In this document: positions 13,927-21,344 of the stretch, one piece after another
Position numbering within the stretch: position 1 is the first letter of the stretch
Layout: the number at the start of each line of letters is the position of its first letter
DNA from: Flintibacter muris
GTDB taxonomy: Bacteria; Bacillota; Clostridia; Oscillospirales; Oscillospiraceae
NCBI RefSeq assembly: GCF_943192995.1
Contig: NZ_CALPCP010000039.1
Location: 1 to 34,898 of the forward strand
Reading direction: 5' to 3'
DNA: 34,898 nucleotides
Translations under genes and position numbers: made by a program
The notes under the pieces: generated by a model
Told to the model about the DNA's origin: nothing
The model's database searches: none
Seen by the model: the letters and a program-made list of their open reading frames with translations, nothing else

Positions 13927-14554
13927 GAAGCAGTCCCAGCACCGCTGCCAGCAATACGCAGGACAGCCAGATGGCGGGCAGGTCCAGCAGTTCCACCGCC
14001 AGGCTGCCCATTTCAGCGCCCAGGGCGAACAGAAGGATGACAAAGAAGTACAGCCGGGCCTTTTTCCGTTCCAGCAGGTCTCCGGTGCGCATAAAGGCAC
14101 ACAGGGCCTCCATACCGCTGCGCAGGTTGCCGATACACATAGTGCTGGCAAAGGCGAAGCCCTCCATTTGCCGAAAGGCCTGGACTTGCATGGCGCAGGA
14201 GAAGGAGACCAAAGCGTTGGCCAGCTGATCCAGGGAGTGGGGGATGAACCCCACCAGAAACAGCAGCAGGATCTCCCAGAGCAGTACCCGCCGCTGCCAG
14301 CGGGGTCGGCGGACCCGGAGCCATTCTGCCGCCGCCACCCCCAGTGCAAAGGCCAGCACGGGGAGGAGGTAACGGGCGGCCCGGCCCCAGTCCCCGTCAA
14401 ACAGGCTCTGGCCCAGGAGTACAATATTGCCCGTCTGGGCGTTGGCGAAGACCTTGCCCCGGCGGAGGTAGGTGTAGGTGTCCTGCAGCCCTCCGGAGAG
14501 GGTGAGCAGGGCCACCGGAAGCAGCCGCTCTGCGGCGGGATGGGTTTGATTCAT
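13877..14554 (-). CDS. YoaK / DUF1275 family membrane protein
   Basis: The 225-residue protein has about six membrane helices and the family's hallmark N-terminus (LTLSGGLQDTYTYLRRGKVF followed by ANAQTGNIVLLGQ). The central motif SFSCAMQVQAFRQ and the later MCIGNLRSG also fit. The function of DUF1275 proteins is unknown; they are often called YoaK. AAAGGACC lies about 8 bases before the ATG. Its last 50 bases overlap the end of the convergent Uma2 gene, giving an unusual hydrophilic Pro/Ser tail, possibly from a shifted stop. Confidence 0.85.
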   Translation of the reverse strand: MNQTHPAAERLLPVALLTLSGGLQDTYTYLRRGKVFANAQTGNIVLLGQSLFDGDWGRAARYLLPVLAFALGVAAAEWLRVRRPRWQRRVLLWEILLLFLVGFIPHSLDQLANALVSFSCAMQVQAFRQMEGFAFASTMCIGNLRSGMEALCAFMRTGDLLERKKARLYFFVILLFALGAEMGSLAVELLDLPAIWLSCVLLAAVLGLLLSETPSPAPDNSPPDC

Positions 14555-14646
14555 GCGATCAGGTCCTTTTTTAGAGTTGTCTGGCTATAAAATCCAAGGC
14601 ACTTTGATTGTAATGCTGGTTTGTCCAAAAGGGAAGAAAAAATTCG

Positions 14647-14675
14647 TTGCAAAAAGGCGGAATATCGGTTATACT
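14647..14675 (+). promoter_or_regulatory. Promoter of the DUF1858 gene
   Basis: TTGCAA, 17 bases, TATACT. Predicted start near 14682, 28 bases before the ATG, with GGAGG in between. Confidence 0.7.
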
Positions 14676-14709
14676 ATCTCCATCCTAGAGATAGACGGAG
14701 GAAAATAAT

Positions 14710-14907
14710 ATGACCATCAACAAAGACACCATCATTGGCGACATCCTGAAGGTTGCCCCCCAGGCCGCCCCCATTTTCATGGGCATTGGCATGCACTGCC
14801 TGGGCTGTCCCGCCTCCCAGGGTGAGACAGTGGAGAAGGCCTGCGCCGTCCACGGTGTGGACGTGAACGAGCTGCTGGCCCAGGTCAACAAGCTTATCGG
14901 CAAGTAA
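14710..14907 (+). CDS. DUF1858 domain protein (CxxC hybrid-cluster-associated type)
   Basis: The 65-residue protein is a single DUF1858 domain: the N-terminal DTIIGDIL, the Ala/Pro-rich helix, the signature MHCLGCPASQGET with CxxC (Cys34, Cys37 by my count), and the C-terminal helix ELLAQVNKLIG. Related proteins are annotated as hybrid-cluster-associated disulfide proteins, probably redox-active. The start has GGAGG 8 bases upstream. Monocistronic, with its own promoter and a bidirectional terminator. Confidence 0.88.
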   Translation: MTINKDTIIGDILKVAPQAAPIFMGIGMHCLGCPASQGETVEKACAVHGVDVNELLAQVNKLIGK

Positions 14908-14910
14908 GAA

Positions 14911-14944
14911 AAATAACCGCCCTCCTCCGGGAGGGCGGTTATTT
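14911..14944. terminator. Bidirectional intrinsic terminator
   Basis: A perfect 15-bp stem (AAATAACCGCCCTCC / GGAGGGCGGTTATTT) with a TCCG loop. It lies between the convergent genes ending at 14907 and 14949 and serves both. Confidence 0.92.
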
Positions 14945-14948
14945 ATGT

Positions 14949-16058
14949 CTAGCGCCGGCCAAAGCCTCCGCCACGGGAGCCGCCGCCGGAAAATCCGCCG
15001 CCGCTCCGGGAGCTTCCGCCGAACCCTCCGCCCCGGCTTCCGCCGAAACTGCCGCCGGAGAAACCTCCGCCACGGGAGCTTCCGGAAAAGCCTCCGCCGC
15101 GGGAACCGCCTGAGAAGCCGCCCCCTCTGGGGCCGCTGGAAAAGCTTCCCCCACTGGAGCCGCCTCTTGGGCCGCTGAAACCGGTGAAACTGCCGCCGCC
15201 AGGCCGTCCGCCCGGACCGGGGCCGCCAGGCCCTTTGGGAGGCGGGGGAGGGGGAGGGGGAGGCTGCTGCCAGTGGCGGCGGTACCAGTAGGTGCCCGGC
15301 CCGTGCCAGAAGAAGATGGGACGGAACATCACCGGGGGATTGGGGACGCCGTAGTACCGCTGGCGGTAGGTGTTGTAGCGCATCTGGTCAATGGCGTTGA
15401 CCACCGTTACAGCGGCGACTAGGATGAGCAGCAAAATCACAGCGCCTAAAAACCGCCGGCCCGCATTGAGATCGTTCTGGACGGTGGGAGGGGCGCTGCT
15501 GCTGTCCAGATAACCCAAGCCGTAGTTTTCCACATAGTACTGATTCAGGTTGGTAAACAGGTTCAATACGCCTTTGCCGTAGTCCTTGGACTGGACATAC
15601 TCATACAGGCAGTTGTCCATATAGGAGGTCACCTGGCTGTCGGTGAGGGGATAGTCCGGGCCTACAGCCAGGTAGGCGTCTTTGGAGGAGGCGTCAAGGA
15701 CCAGAATGCCATCCGACGCGCCCAGCTGGATTTCCTCACCCAGATCGTAGGCGTAATCATCAATAGCGCCGTCTACGGAGGACACTGCCGCCACGGCGAT
15801 AATGCTGCCATACCGCTGGTTCCAGTTGGCGTTGTAGAGGCAGATCTGTTCCTCCTCCTTGGAGGACAGCACCCCCGCCTCGTCCCAGATATAGTCGGCG
15901 AACTGTTTGGTGGACAAACTCTCATCCAGGGCGGCGCCGCCGGCAGGCAGCGGTTCAGCCTCCCGCCGTCCGCCTTTGACCTGCCCGATTCCCACCGCCG
16001 CCGCGATCATTGCCGCTGTGAGCAGCCAGGCCACCCAGGTTTTCTGCAAAAATTTCAT
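14949..16058 (-). CDS. TPM-domain membrane protein with Gly/Arg/Ser-rich tail
   Basis: The 369-residue protein has an N-terminal membrane anchor (about 10-28) and an extracytoplasmic TPM-type domain (about 50-190; WDEAGVLSSKEEEQI and GILVLDASSKDAYLAVG are typical of the TPM/YgcG fold). A second membrane helix follows at about 204-222, then a poly-Pro stretch (nine prolines) and a tail of about 95 residues made of repeated GGGFSGGS/SRGGGFSG units. TPM proteins include acid phosphatases, Psb32 and YgcG-like envelope proteins. The tail resembles the low-complexity ends of YgcG proteins. AGGAG precedes the ATG. It is the last gene of the XpaC-TelA operon, separated from telA by a hairpin. Tail length may vary by repeat slippage. 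Confidence 0.82.
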   Translation of the reverse strand: MKFLQKTWVAWLLTAAMIAAAVGIGQVKGGRREAEPLPAGGAALDESLSTKQFADYIWDEAGVLSSKEEEQICLYNANWNQRYGSIIAVAAVSSVDGAIDDYAYDLGEEIQLGASDGILVLDASSKDAYLAVGPDYPLTDSQVTSYMDNCLYEYVQSKDYGKGVLNLFTNLNQYYVENYGLGYLDSSSAPPTVQNDLNAGRRFLGAVILLLILVAAVTVVNAIDQMRYNTYRQRYYGVPNPPVMFRPIFFWHGPGTYWYRRHWQQPPPPPPPPPKGPGGPGPGGRPGGGSFTGFSGPRGGSSGGSFSSGPRGGGFSGGSRGGGFSGSSRGGGFSGGSFGGSRGGGFGGSSRSGGGFSGGGSRGGGFGRR

Positions 16059-16092
16059 GGTGTTCTCCTATCTTGTTTTCGCCGCAGCGTTT

Positions 16093-16122
16093 AAAGCCTC
16101 CCTTCGCAAAGGGGGCCTTTTT
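16093..16122 (-). repeat. Family-1 repeat fragment forming a hairpin between telA and the TPM gene
   Basis: AAAGCCTCCCTT-CGC-AAAGGGGGCC plus TTTTT on the plus strand is one end-hairpin of the family-1 repeat. It touches the telA stop codon. On the minus strand it is followed by only three T, so it would act as a partial terminator, lowering TPM expression relative to telA. Confidence 0.6.
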
Positions 16123-17305
16123 ACCCCCTCAGCTCCAACAGCTTCTGTTTCAGTTCGCCCTCAATGCGGCCCAGCTCCTTCTCGGCCTCGTGGCGCTTTT
16201 GTGCGCCCTCGGTCTGGATCTTCATCACCTCGTCCAGGGTGGTGATGAGCTGCTGGTTGGTGTGCTGGAGGGTTTCAATAGAGACCACGCTGCGCTCAGC
16301 CTCCCGGGCGGTCTCAATGGTGCCCATTTTCAGCATGTCGGCGTTCTTTTGCAGCAACTGATTGGTCATGTCGGTAACGGCGGACTGGGCGGCGGTGGCC
16401 TGACGGCCGTGCTCCAGGCCCAGGGCCAGCACCATCTGGCTCTTCCACAGGGGGATGGTGTTCACCAAGGAGGACTGAATTTTCTCCAGCATCTGGGTGT
16501 CGTTATTTTGCAGCAGGCGGGTCTGGGGGCCCATCTGGATGGAGATCATCCGGGTCAGCTCCAGGTCGTGGAGCTTCTTCTCAAACCGGCTGCACAGGTT
16601 GGCAAAGTCGTTGTAGGCCTGGGCGTCCTCCTGGGCTCCAGTGGTCTCCGCCTTCTTTTTCAGATCGGCCAGGTCATGGGTGCGCAGATACTCCAGCCGC
16701 TTTTTGCCGGCCAGAATATACATGGTGAGCTCCTTATAGTACTTGGTGTTCAGCTCATACATCTGGTCGAACATGGCGATATCCTTCATCAGGGTGACCT
16801 GATGGTTTTCCAGCACCTTGACAATCTTCTCCACGTTGGTTTCCGCCTTGGCGTAGCTGGCTTTCATGGCCTCCAGCTCGTTTTTCTTCTTCTGGAAGAA
16901 GCCGCCGATTCCCTTTTTCTCCGGCTGGCCGAAGGTTTTCAGCTCTACCACCAGGGAGGACAGGGCCTCGCCCACCTCGCCCAGGTCTTTGGTTCTTACG
17001 TTGTTCAGGGCGCTCTCCGAAAAGGCGGCAATGTTCTTCTGGGCGGCGGCCCCGTAGTTGAGCACCAGGTTAGAGTCGGTGATATCAATTTTCTGGGCAA
17101 AGTCGTCCACCATCTTTTTCTCCGCCTCGCTGAGCATGGATTCGTCCAGCTTGACGGCGTTGGCGTCCCGTGCGGCCTGAGCCGCCTCTTCCACCTGGGG
17201 GGCCGCCGGGGCGGAGGGCTCTAACGTTAGAGCAGGGGCCTCCACCGCCTGGGCGGCGGAGGGCTCAAAGGTCAGTTCAGGTGTCATGTTCAGTTCATCA
17301 CTCAT
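16121..17305 (-). CDS. telA: TelA-family (toxic anion resistance) protein
   Basis: The 394-residue cytosolic helical protein matches the TelA/KlaA family. A variable acidic, Ala/Pro-rich N-terminus (about 1-50) is followed by the conserved helical core (SEAEKKMVDDFAQKIDITDS, IGGFFQKKKNELEAMKASY, WKSQMVLALGLEHGRQ) and a long C-terminal coiled coil. The name comes from plasmid tellurite resistance, but chromosomal copies are more general envelope-stress proteins. The start at 17305 has AGGAGG about 8 bases upstream; the longer frame lies inside the upstream gene. It overlaps the upstream 66-residue gene by 8 bases and belongs to the XpaC operon. Confidence 0.9.
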   Translation of the reverse strand: MSDELNMTPELTFEPSAAQAVEAPALTLEPSAPAAPQVEEAAQAARDANAVKLDESMLSEAEKKMVDDFAQKIDITDSNLVLNYGAAAQKNIAAFSESALNNVRTKDLGEVGEALSSLVVELKTFGQPEKKGIGGFFQKKKNELEAMKASYAKAETNVEKIVKVLENHQVTLMKDIAMFDQMYELNTKYYKELTMYILAGKKRLEYLRTHDLADLKKKAETTGAQEDAQAYNDFANLCSRFEKKLHDLELTRMISIQMGPQTRLLQNNDTQMLEKIQSSLVNTIPLWKSQMVLALGLEHGRQATAAQSAVTDMTNQLLQKNADMLKMGTIETAREAERSVVSIETLQHTNQQLITTLDEVMKIQTEGAQKRHEAEKELGRIEGELKQKLLELRG

Positions 17306-17498
17306 GATTTTGTTCCTCCTGTCGTTTTTTAGCATAGTTCATCCACCAGAGTACCGCGTCGGCAGTAAATATTACGGCGGTTATGATTCGCAACGAGCCC
17401 GCGCCCCGTTGCAGGATAAGGGCAATGGCGAGGATCGCCGAAATTGTCCATGCGATTGCCATGAACAGAGCGTGGGTTTTATCGGAATATTTCTTCAT
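17298..17498 (-). CDS. Small two-helix membrane protein in the XpaC-TelA operon
   Basis: The 66-residue protein has two membrane helices (about 9-29 and 36-52) with short basic ends (MKKYSDKTH, YAKKRQEEQNHE). AAAGGAG lies 6 bases before the ATG, and its stop overlaps the telA start by 8 bases, so it is clearly translated in this operon. I do not recognise the family. Being placed between XpaC and TelA it may be a membrane partner for one of them. Confidence 0.7.
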   Translation of the reverse strand: MKKYSDKTHALFMAIAWTISAILAIALILQRGAGSLRIITAVIFTADAVLWWMNYAKKRQEEQNHE

Positions 17499-17516
17499 TT
17501 CAGCTCCTTTCCGGCA

Positions 17517-17583
17517 GGGGAGGATATGATCCGCCCCTATGTTGTCCGGGTGTGTAACATCAGGCGGATGATATCCGCCCCTA
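17517..17583 (-). repeat. Tandem GGCGGATATC-type palindromes
   Basis: Two small palindromes (GGAGGAT-ATG-ATCCGCC with one mismatch at 17519-17535, and GGCGGAT-GAT-ATCCGCC at 17563-17579) each continue in CCCCTA. They lie between xpaC and the 66-residue gene; the second overlaps the xpaC stop codon. REP-like mRNA 3'-end hairpins. Confidence 0.6.
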
Positions 17584-18267
17584 CAGCTCCAATGTGGGGC
17601 CGCCCGTTCCGCCGGTGGGCTTGGAGGGGCCGGACAGCCCCTCCTGGGCCAGCAGGTTTTCCATCACGGTGATATCGGTGGAGATATCCAGCGCCTCGTC
17701 GCCGAAGAGGGCGTCCAGCTGTTTGTCAAAGGCGGCGCACAGGGTGTCCAGCATCTGCTCAACCTTGGCCTTGGTGGCGCTGATGTTGCTGCCCGACACG
17801 CCGGCGGAGTCCATCCGGTCATAGGCGTTGAGCAGCTTGATGGTGGTGGGCAGGAAGTAGTCCAAAAAGCGGGAAATCTGGGACTTCTTCTGGGGATGGT
17901 CAATCACATAATCAATGATTTTCCCGGTGACCTCCTCCAGGTGGTCGATCTGGGCGGAAATTTTCGGGTCGGGAATGGCATCATTGAGCCGGCGCAGCTC
18001 GGAGATGGCCCGCTCCTTCTCCTTGCGAAGGGCGGCAACCTGGGGGTCCTCCTTCTCCTCCTTTTTGGCCTCAGTCTTGGGGACCTCGGGCGTTTGGTAG
18101 ACCTTGTCCGGCCAGATGGCCTTGCCGGCGGTGTAGGCCGCCAGGGAGAAGGCGGCGCAGATCACATAGTGCAGCGGAGCGCGCAGGGGGAAAAGCAGGG
18201 CATAGCCCAGCCATACAAAGCCCACCAGGTAGATGGGCAGAACAGACACTTTTTTACGGGTAATCAT
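17581..18267 (-). CDS. xpaC: XpaC-family (5-bromo-4-chloroindolyl phosphate hydrolysis) protein
   Basis: The 228-residue protein has two N-terminal membrane helices (about 8-24 and 28-46), a charged Lys/Glu linker (about 55-75), and a helical cytosolic domain (RAISELRRLNDAIPDPKISA, then a conserved LDYFLPTTIKLLNAYDRM). This is the layout of XpaC, which in Bacillus is usually next to TelA. The name refers to a phosphatase phenotype, not a proven enzyme. The start at 18267 has GGAGG 8 bases upstream. First gene of the minus-strand operon xpaC - small membrane protein - telA - TPM protein, with its own promoter. Confidence 0.88.
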   Translation of the reverse strand: MITRKKVSVLPIYLVGFVWLGYALLFPLRAPLHYVICAAFSLAAYTAGKAIWPDKVYQTPEVPKTEAKKEEKEDPQVAALRKEKERAISELRRLNDAIPDPKISAQIDHLEEVTGKIIDYVIDHPQKKSQISRFLDYFLPTTIKLLNAYDRMDSAGVSGSNISATKAKVEQMLDTLCAAFDKQLDALFGDEALDISTDITVMENLLAQEGLSGPSKPTGGTGGPTLEL

Positions 18268-18298
18268 AGCGCACCTCCGCGTAAGATTTATCATCTGT

Positions 18299-18328
18299 AT
18301 TGTACCCCCAAAGTCCTGGAAGTGTCAA
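18299..18328 (-). promoter_or_regulatory. Promoter of the xpaC-telA operon
   Basis: On the minus strand TTGACA, 18 bases, TACAAT. Predicted start about 24 bases before the xpaC ATG, with GGAGGT between. It is divergent from the ROK gene promoter. Confidence 0.7.
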
Positions 18329-18484
18329 GGAAATTGGGATAGTTTGCAAAACTCAGCGCTTGGGAAGAGGGAGAGATATTGATAGCACTGAACGGACGGC
18401 AGGGGCATTCCGGGGAAAAGTCTGAATTATCTTTCGTAATATATAAAAAAAGTACATATTTGATTGGGTTTCCCCGAAAAGGGA

Positions 18485-18513
18485 TTGTATATTGCACAAA
18501 TCTGTGATACAAT
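18485..18513 (+). promoter_or_regulatory. Promoter of the ROK-family gene
   Basis: TTGTAT, 17 bases, TACAAT, with TGA directly before the -10 (extended -10). Predicted start near 18520, about 52 bases before the ATG. The stretch 18329-18484 holds no gene and no other clear signal. Confidence 0.65.
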
Positions 18514-18571
18514 TTCCACTGCGAAAATCTCCCACATACGCAAATTCGACCGGATAAAGGAGAAATCATTT

Positions 18572-19951
18572 ATGAACAGATTTGGCGTCAACGTGGAACT
18601 GAAAAATGTCCCTGTGCTGGACCCGGATTTTATCCCTCTGATGCGGTTTAACCGCGCCTTTCTGGAGGGGGCGAAAAAGCCTTTGGGAATCGCTGTGGAG
18701 CGGGCGGACGGTCAGATGGCCTCCTGTCATACCTTTATTCACGGCACCCCTGAGATGAAGGCGGCAGACTGTTACTATATTGAACGGATCGTGAAGACCA
18801 TTTTGTGGATGAAGGGCGGCTTCAAGGTCTACGTCAGCGGAGACGAGGGGGTGTGGGAATATCTCAAGTCGGTATACTGCGCCGGCGGACAGCAGGAGTT
18901 CGACTGGGACTACATGGCCAGCGTCTTCGAGCACCCCTTTGAAATTGTTCTGGTGGACGAGATTCCCCAGGCCAAGGACGCCCCCAAGGCCATTGGCGGC
19001 CATCTGGGCGGGTGCCGCATCGGCTTTGACGCCGGCGGGTCCGACCGGAAGGTGTCCGCCGTGATCGACGGCGAGACCGTCTATTCCGAGGAGGTTGTCT
19101 GGTTCCCCAAAATCAACTCCGACCCGGACTACCACTATGACGGAATTGTGGCCGCGTTGAAGTCCGCCGCGGAGCATATGCCCCGGGTGGACGCGGTGGG
19201 CGTCAGCTCTGCCGGTGTGTTCATCAACAACCGGACCATGAACGCCTCCCTGTTTTTAAAGGTTCCCAAGGAAATTTATGACGAGAAGGTCAAGGATATC
19301 TATATCCGGGCTATCCGTGACACCTTTGGCGACGTGCCCTACTGCGTCATCAACGACGGCGACGTCTCCGCCCTGGCGGGGGCTATGAGCCTGAACGACA
19401 ACAGCGTGCTGGGTATCGCCATGGGCACCAGTGAGGCGGTGGGCTACGTGGACGAGGAGGGCCGCATCACCGGGTGGCTCAACGAGCTGGCCTTTGTTCC
19501 CGTGGACGCCAACCCGGAGGCCATGCGGGATGAGTGGAGCGGCGATATCGGCTGCGGCGTAAAATATTTTTCCCAGGACGGCGTGATTAAGCTGGCTCCC
19601 CGGGCGGGAATTGAGCTGGAAGAAAGCGCTTCCCCCGCCGAGAAGCTGAAAGCGGTGCAGGCGCTGATGGCGGAGGACGACCCCCGGGCTGCCCAGGTCT
19701 ATGAGTCGATTGGCGTTTACCTGGGCCATACTTTGGCCTACTACTACGAGCTGTACGGCTGCCGCCATGTGCTGCTGCTGGGCCGGGTAATGAGCGGCAA
19801 GGGCGGCGACTTGATTTTGGATACCGCCAAAAAGGTGCTGTCCAGTGAGTACCCGGAGGTGCTGGAAAAGATGGTCCCGGAGCTGCCCGACGAAAAGTTC
19901 CGGAGGGTGGGGCAGTCAATGGCTGCGGCAAGCCTGCCGGAAATTCAATAA
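18572..19951 (+). CDS. ROK-family sugar kinase-like protein with N-terminal extension
   Basis: The 459-residue protein has an N-terminal domain of about 145 residues that I do not recognise, then a ROK/actin-fold ATPase. Its phosphate-1 motif is FDAGGSDRK (Asp153), the catalytic-Asp region is INDGDVSALAGA, and GIAMGTSEAVGYVDEEG takes the place of the usual GTGIGGG. The zinc motif CxCGxxGCxE of classical ROK kinases is not seen, so this is a divergent branch, and the substrate cannot be read. The start at 18572 has AAAGGAG 9 bases upstream; the longer frame overlaps the promoter. Monocistronic, with a good terminator. ROK proteins of about 300 residues are the norm, so the extension is distinctive. 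Confidence 0.75.
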   Translation: MNRFGVNVELKNVPVLDPDFIPLMRFNRAFLEGAKKPLGIAVERADGQMASCHTFIHGTPEMKAADCYYIERIVKTILWMKGGFKVYVSGDEGVWEYLKSVYCAGGQQEFDWDYMASVFEHPFEIVLVDEIPQAKDAPKAIGGHLGGCRIGFDAGGSDRKVSAVIDGETVYSEEVVWFPKINSDPDYHYDGIVAALKSAAEHMPRVDAVGVSSAGVFINNRTMNASLFLKVPKEIYDEKVKDIYIRAIRDTFGDVPYCVINDGDVSALAGAMSLNDNSVLGIAMGTSEAVGYVDEEGRITGWLNELAFVPVDANPEAMRDEWSGDIGCGVKYFSQDGVIKLAPRAGIELEESASPAEKLKAVQALMAEDDPRAAQVYESIGVYLGHTLAYYYELYGCRHVLLLGRVMSGKGGDLILDTAKKVLSSEYPEVLEKMVPELPDEKFRRVGQSMAAASLPEIQ

Positions 19952-19956
19952 CGGAC

Positions 19957-19990
19957 AAAGCCTGTATGTGGTTTCCGCATACAGGCTTTT
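19957..19990 (+). terminator. Intrinsic terminator of the ROK gene
   Basis: AAAGCCTGTATG, a 9-base loop, CATACAGGCTTTT. Confidence 0.85.
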
Positions 19991-20047
19991 CTGGCTTTCA
20001 AAACCCTTTGCCTGTCCTTTTTACGCAAGCATCAGATTTGCTGCCAT

Positions 20048-20126
20048 CTGCAGGGGCGCCTGTGACCGCCCGCCTGCCATAGACAGAGCCATTTGCTTCT
20101 GCGGGCGGCCACAGGCCGCCCCTACA
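20048..20126 (+). repeat. Inverted-repeat intergenic element, family 2
   Basis: Imperfect 26-bp ends (CTGCAGGGGCGCCTGTGACC left; the right end reads GCGGGCGGCCACAGGCCGCC plus CCTACA) face each other over about 27 bp. It resembles the CAGGGGCGACC-type repeats common in Oscillospiraceae. No reading frame. Unrelated to family 1. Confidence 0.6.
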
Positions 20127-20289
20127 GATTCGGTTTGGCAATTTTGAAGCTTGCTGCAGGTTCCCTTTGAGAGAGTAAAACAGCGGATTTTTGTATTGAA
20201 AACAGCAAAAAATCCCTGACAATACAGAGAAATATTTTAAGCTCCAGACAAAAAGATTGGCAAGAAAACCAAAATATTGCAAAATAGGC

Positions 20290-20318
20290 TTTCCCTTTGA
20301 AAAAGGATTTGATATAAT
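20290..20318 (+). promoter_or_regulatory. Promoter of the diguanylate cyclase gene
   Basis: A perfect TATAAT at 20313-20318 with only a poor -35 (TTTCCC at 17-base spacing). Predicted start near 20325, about 70 bases before the ATG. The rest of the 19991-20396 gap holds the family-2 repeat and otherwise nothing clear. Confidence 0.5.
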
Positions 20319-20342
20319 ATAACCTAAGATAGTCTTACTGGC

Positions 20343-20373
20343 CATCAGATGTCAGAACGTATTACGTCTGATG
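20343..20373 (+). other. Hairpin in the leader of the diguanylate cyclase gene
   Basis: CATCAGATGT and ACGTCTGATG (9 of 10 pair) around an 11-base loop, just after the predicted transcript start and about 20 bases before the ribosome site. Could be an operator or an mRNA hairpin. It does not match the c-di-GMP riboswitch signatures I know. Confidence 0.4.
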
Positions 20374-20396
20374 ATGTTGAATTAAGGAGCAGAGAT

Positions 20397-21323
20397 ATGG
20401 AAAAACGGGATAAAATCCTAATCATTGACGACAGTTCAGTCCAGGCTGACATGCTGAAATCCATTCTGGAGAAGGATTATGACATTACCACAGCCAATAC
20501 CGCTGCATCAGGCCTTCATCAGGCCAGGATAGGGAAATTTTCCCTGGTGCTGCTGGATGTGATTATGCCCGGAATGGATGGCTTTGACCTGCTGAAAAAG
20601 CTGCAGGAGGAGGTAGTGACCCAGCAGATTCCGGTGATTCTCATTACCAGTCTGGCGGATGCGGAGTATGAGGAGCGAGGGCTGGTGCTGGGGGCGGTGG
20701 ACTACATTACCAAGCCCTATCACGCCCCCATTGTCCGGGCGCGGGTGAATACCCACATCAAGCTCTATCGCTACCGGGCTCAGGTGGAGAGGCAGTCCAT
20801 GATTGACCCCATGACCGGAGTGCCGAACCGGCGCAGCTATGACATCACCTGCCATGATAAATGGCAGGAGGCTGCTCGTATGCAGCAGCCCATCTCTTTG
20901 TGTATGTTTGATATTGACAGATTCAAAACCTACAACGATACCTTTGGCCATCCGGCGGGGGATCAGGTTATCTGCGCCGTGGCCACGACGGCCACCGGAT
21001 TTCTGCGGCGGAGCACCGACTTTTTTGCCCGCTACGGAGGGGAGGAGTTTGTGGCCATTATCCTGGGCAGTGATGCAAAGACCGCCTTTAATCAGATGAA
21101 AAAGATCCGCAGGGAGGTGGAGAAGCTGCACATTGCCCACGCCCCGGAGGCTGCTCAGTGGGTCACTGTCAGCATTGGGGGAGTGACAGTGGTGCCCCGG
21201 TTGGAGGACTCCTACGATACATATTTAAAAATTGCGGACGGTATGCTGTATGATGCCAAGCGCATGGGGAGAAACAAGGTGATCTGGTCCACAGATAAGC
21301 TGGAGCAGCTTAACGAAGACTAA
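20397..21323 (+). CDS. Response-regulator diguanylate cyclase (REC-GGDEF)
   Basis: The 308-residue protein has a receiver domain (acidic pocket Asp11-Asp12, phospho-acceptor Asp54 in LLDVIMPGMDG, Thr84 and Lys106) followed by a short helix and a GGDEF domain (DPMTGVPNRRSYD to the end). The active-site loop is GGEEF at 214-218, an active variant. An RxxD inhibitory site (RSTD, 205-208) lies exactly 5 residues before it, so the enzyme should make c-di-GMP and be product-inhibited. The layout is like PleD/WspR. The start at 20397 has AAGGAG 7 bases upstream. A PilZ receptor gene follows 21 bases later, so signal and reader are cotranscribed. No cognate histidine kinase is present in the window. 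Confidence 0.93.
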   Translation: MEKRDKILIIDDSSVQADMLKSILEKDYDITTANTAASGLHQARIGKFSLVLLDVIMPGMDGFDLLKKLQEEVVTQQIPVILITSLADAEYEERGLVLGAVDYITKPYHAPIVRARVNTHIKLYRYRAQVERQSMIDPMTGVPNRRSYDITCHDKWQEAARMQQPISLCMFDIDRFKTYNDTFGHPAGDQVICAVATTATGFLRRSTDFFARYGGEEFVAIILGSDAKTAFNQMKKIRREVEKLHIAHAPEAAQWVTVSIGGVTVVPRLEDSYDTYLKIADGMLYDAKRMGRNKVIWSTDKLEQLNED

Positions 21324-21344
21324 AAAACGGGAGAGGGATACATA

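Noticed and set aside
14949..15250. Gly/Arg/Ser repeat region as a separate tandem-repeat element
   Set aside because: It is in frame with the TPM protein and codes for its low-complexity tail.
20325..20396. c-di-GMP riboswitch before the diguanylate cyclase
   Set aside because: The leader is only about 70 nt and shows one simple hairpin without the conserved riboswitch core.
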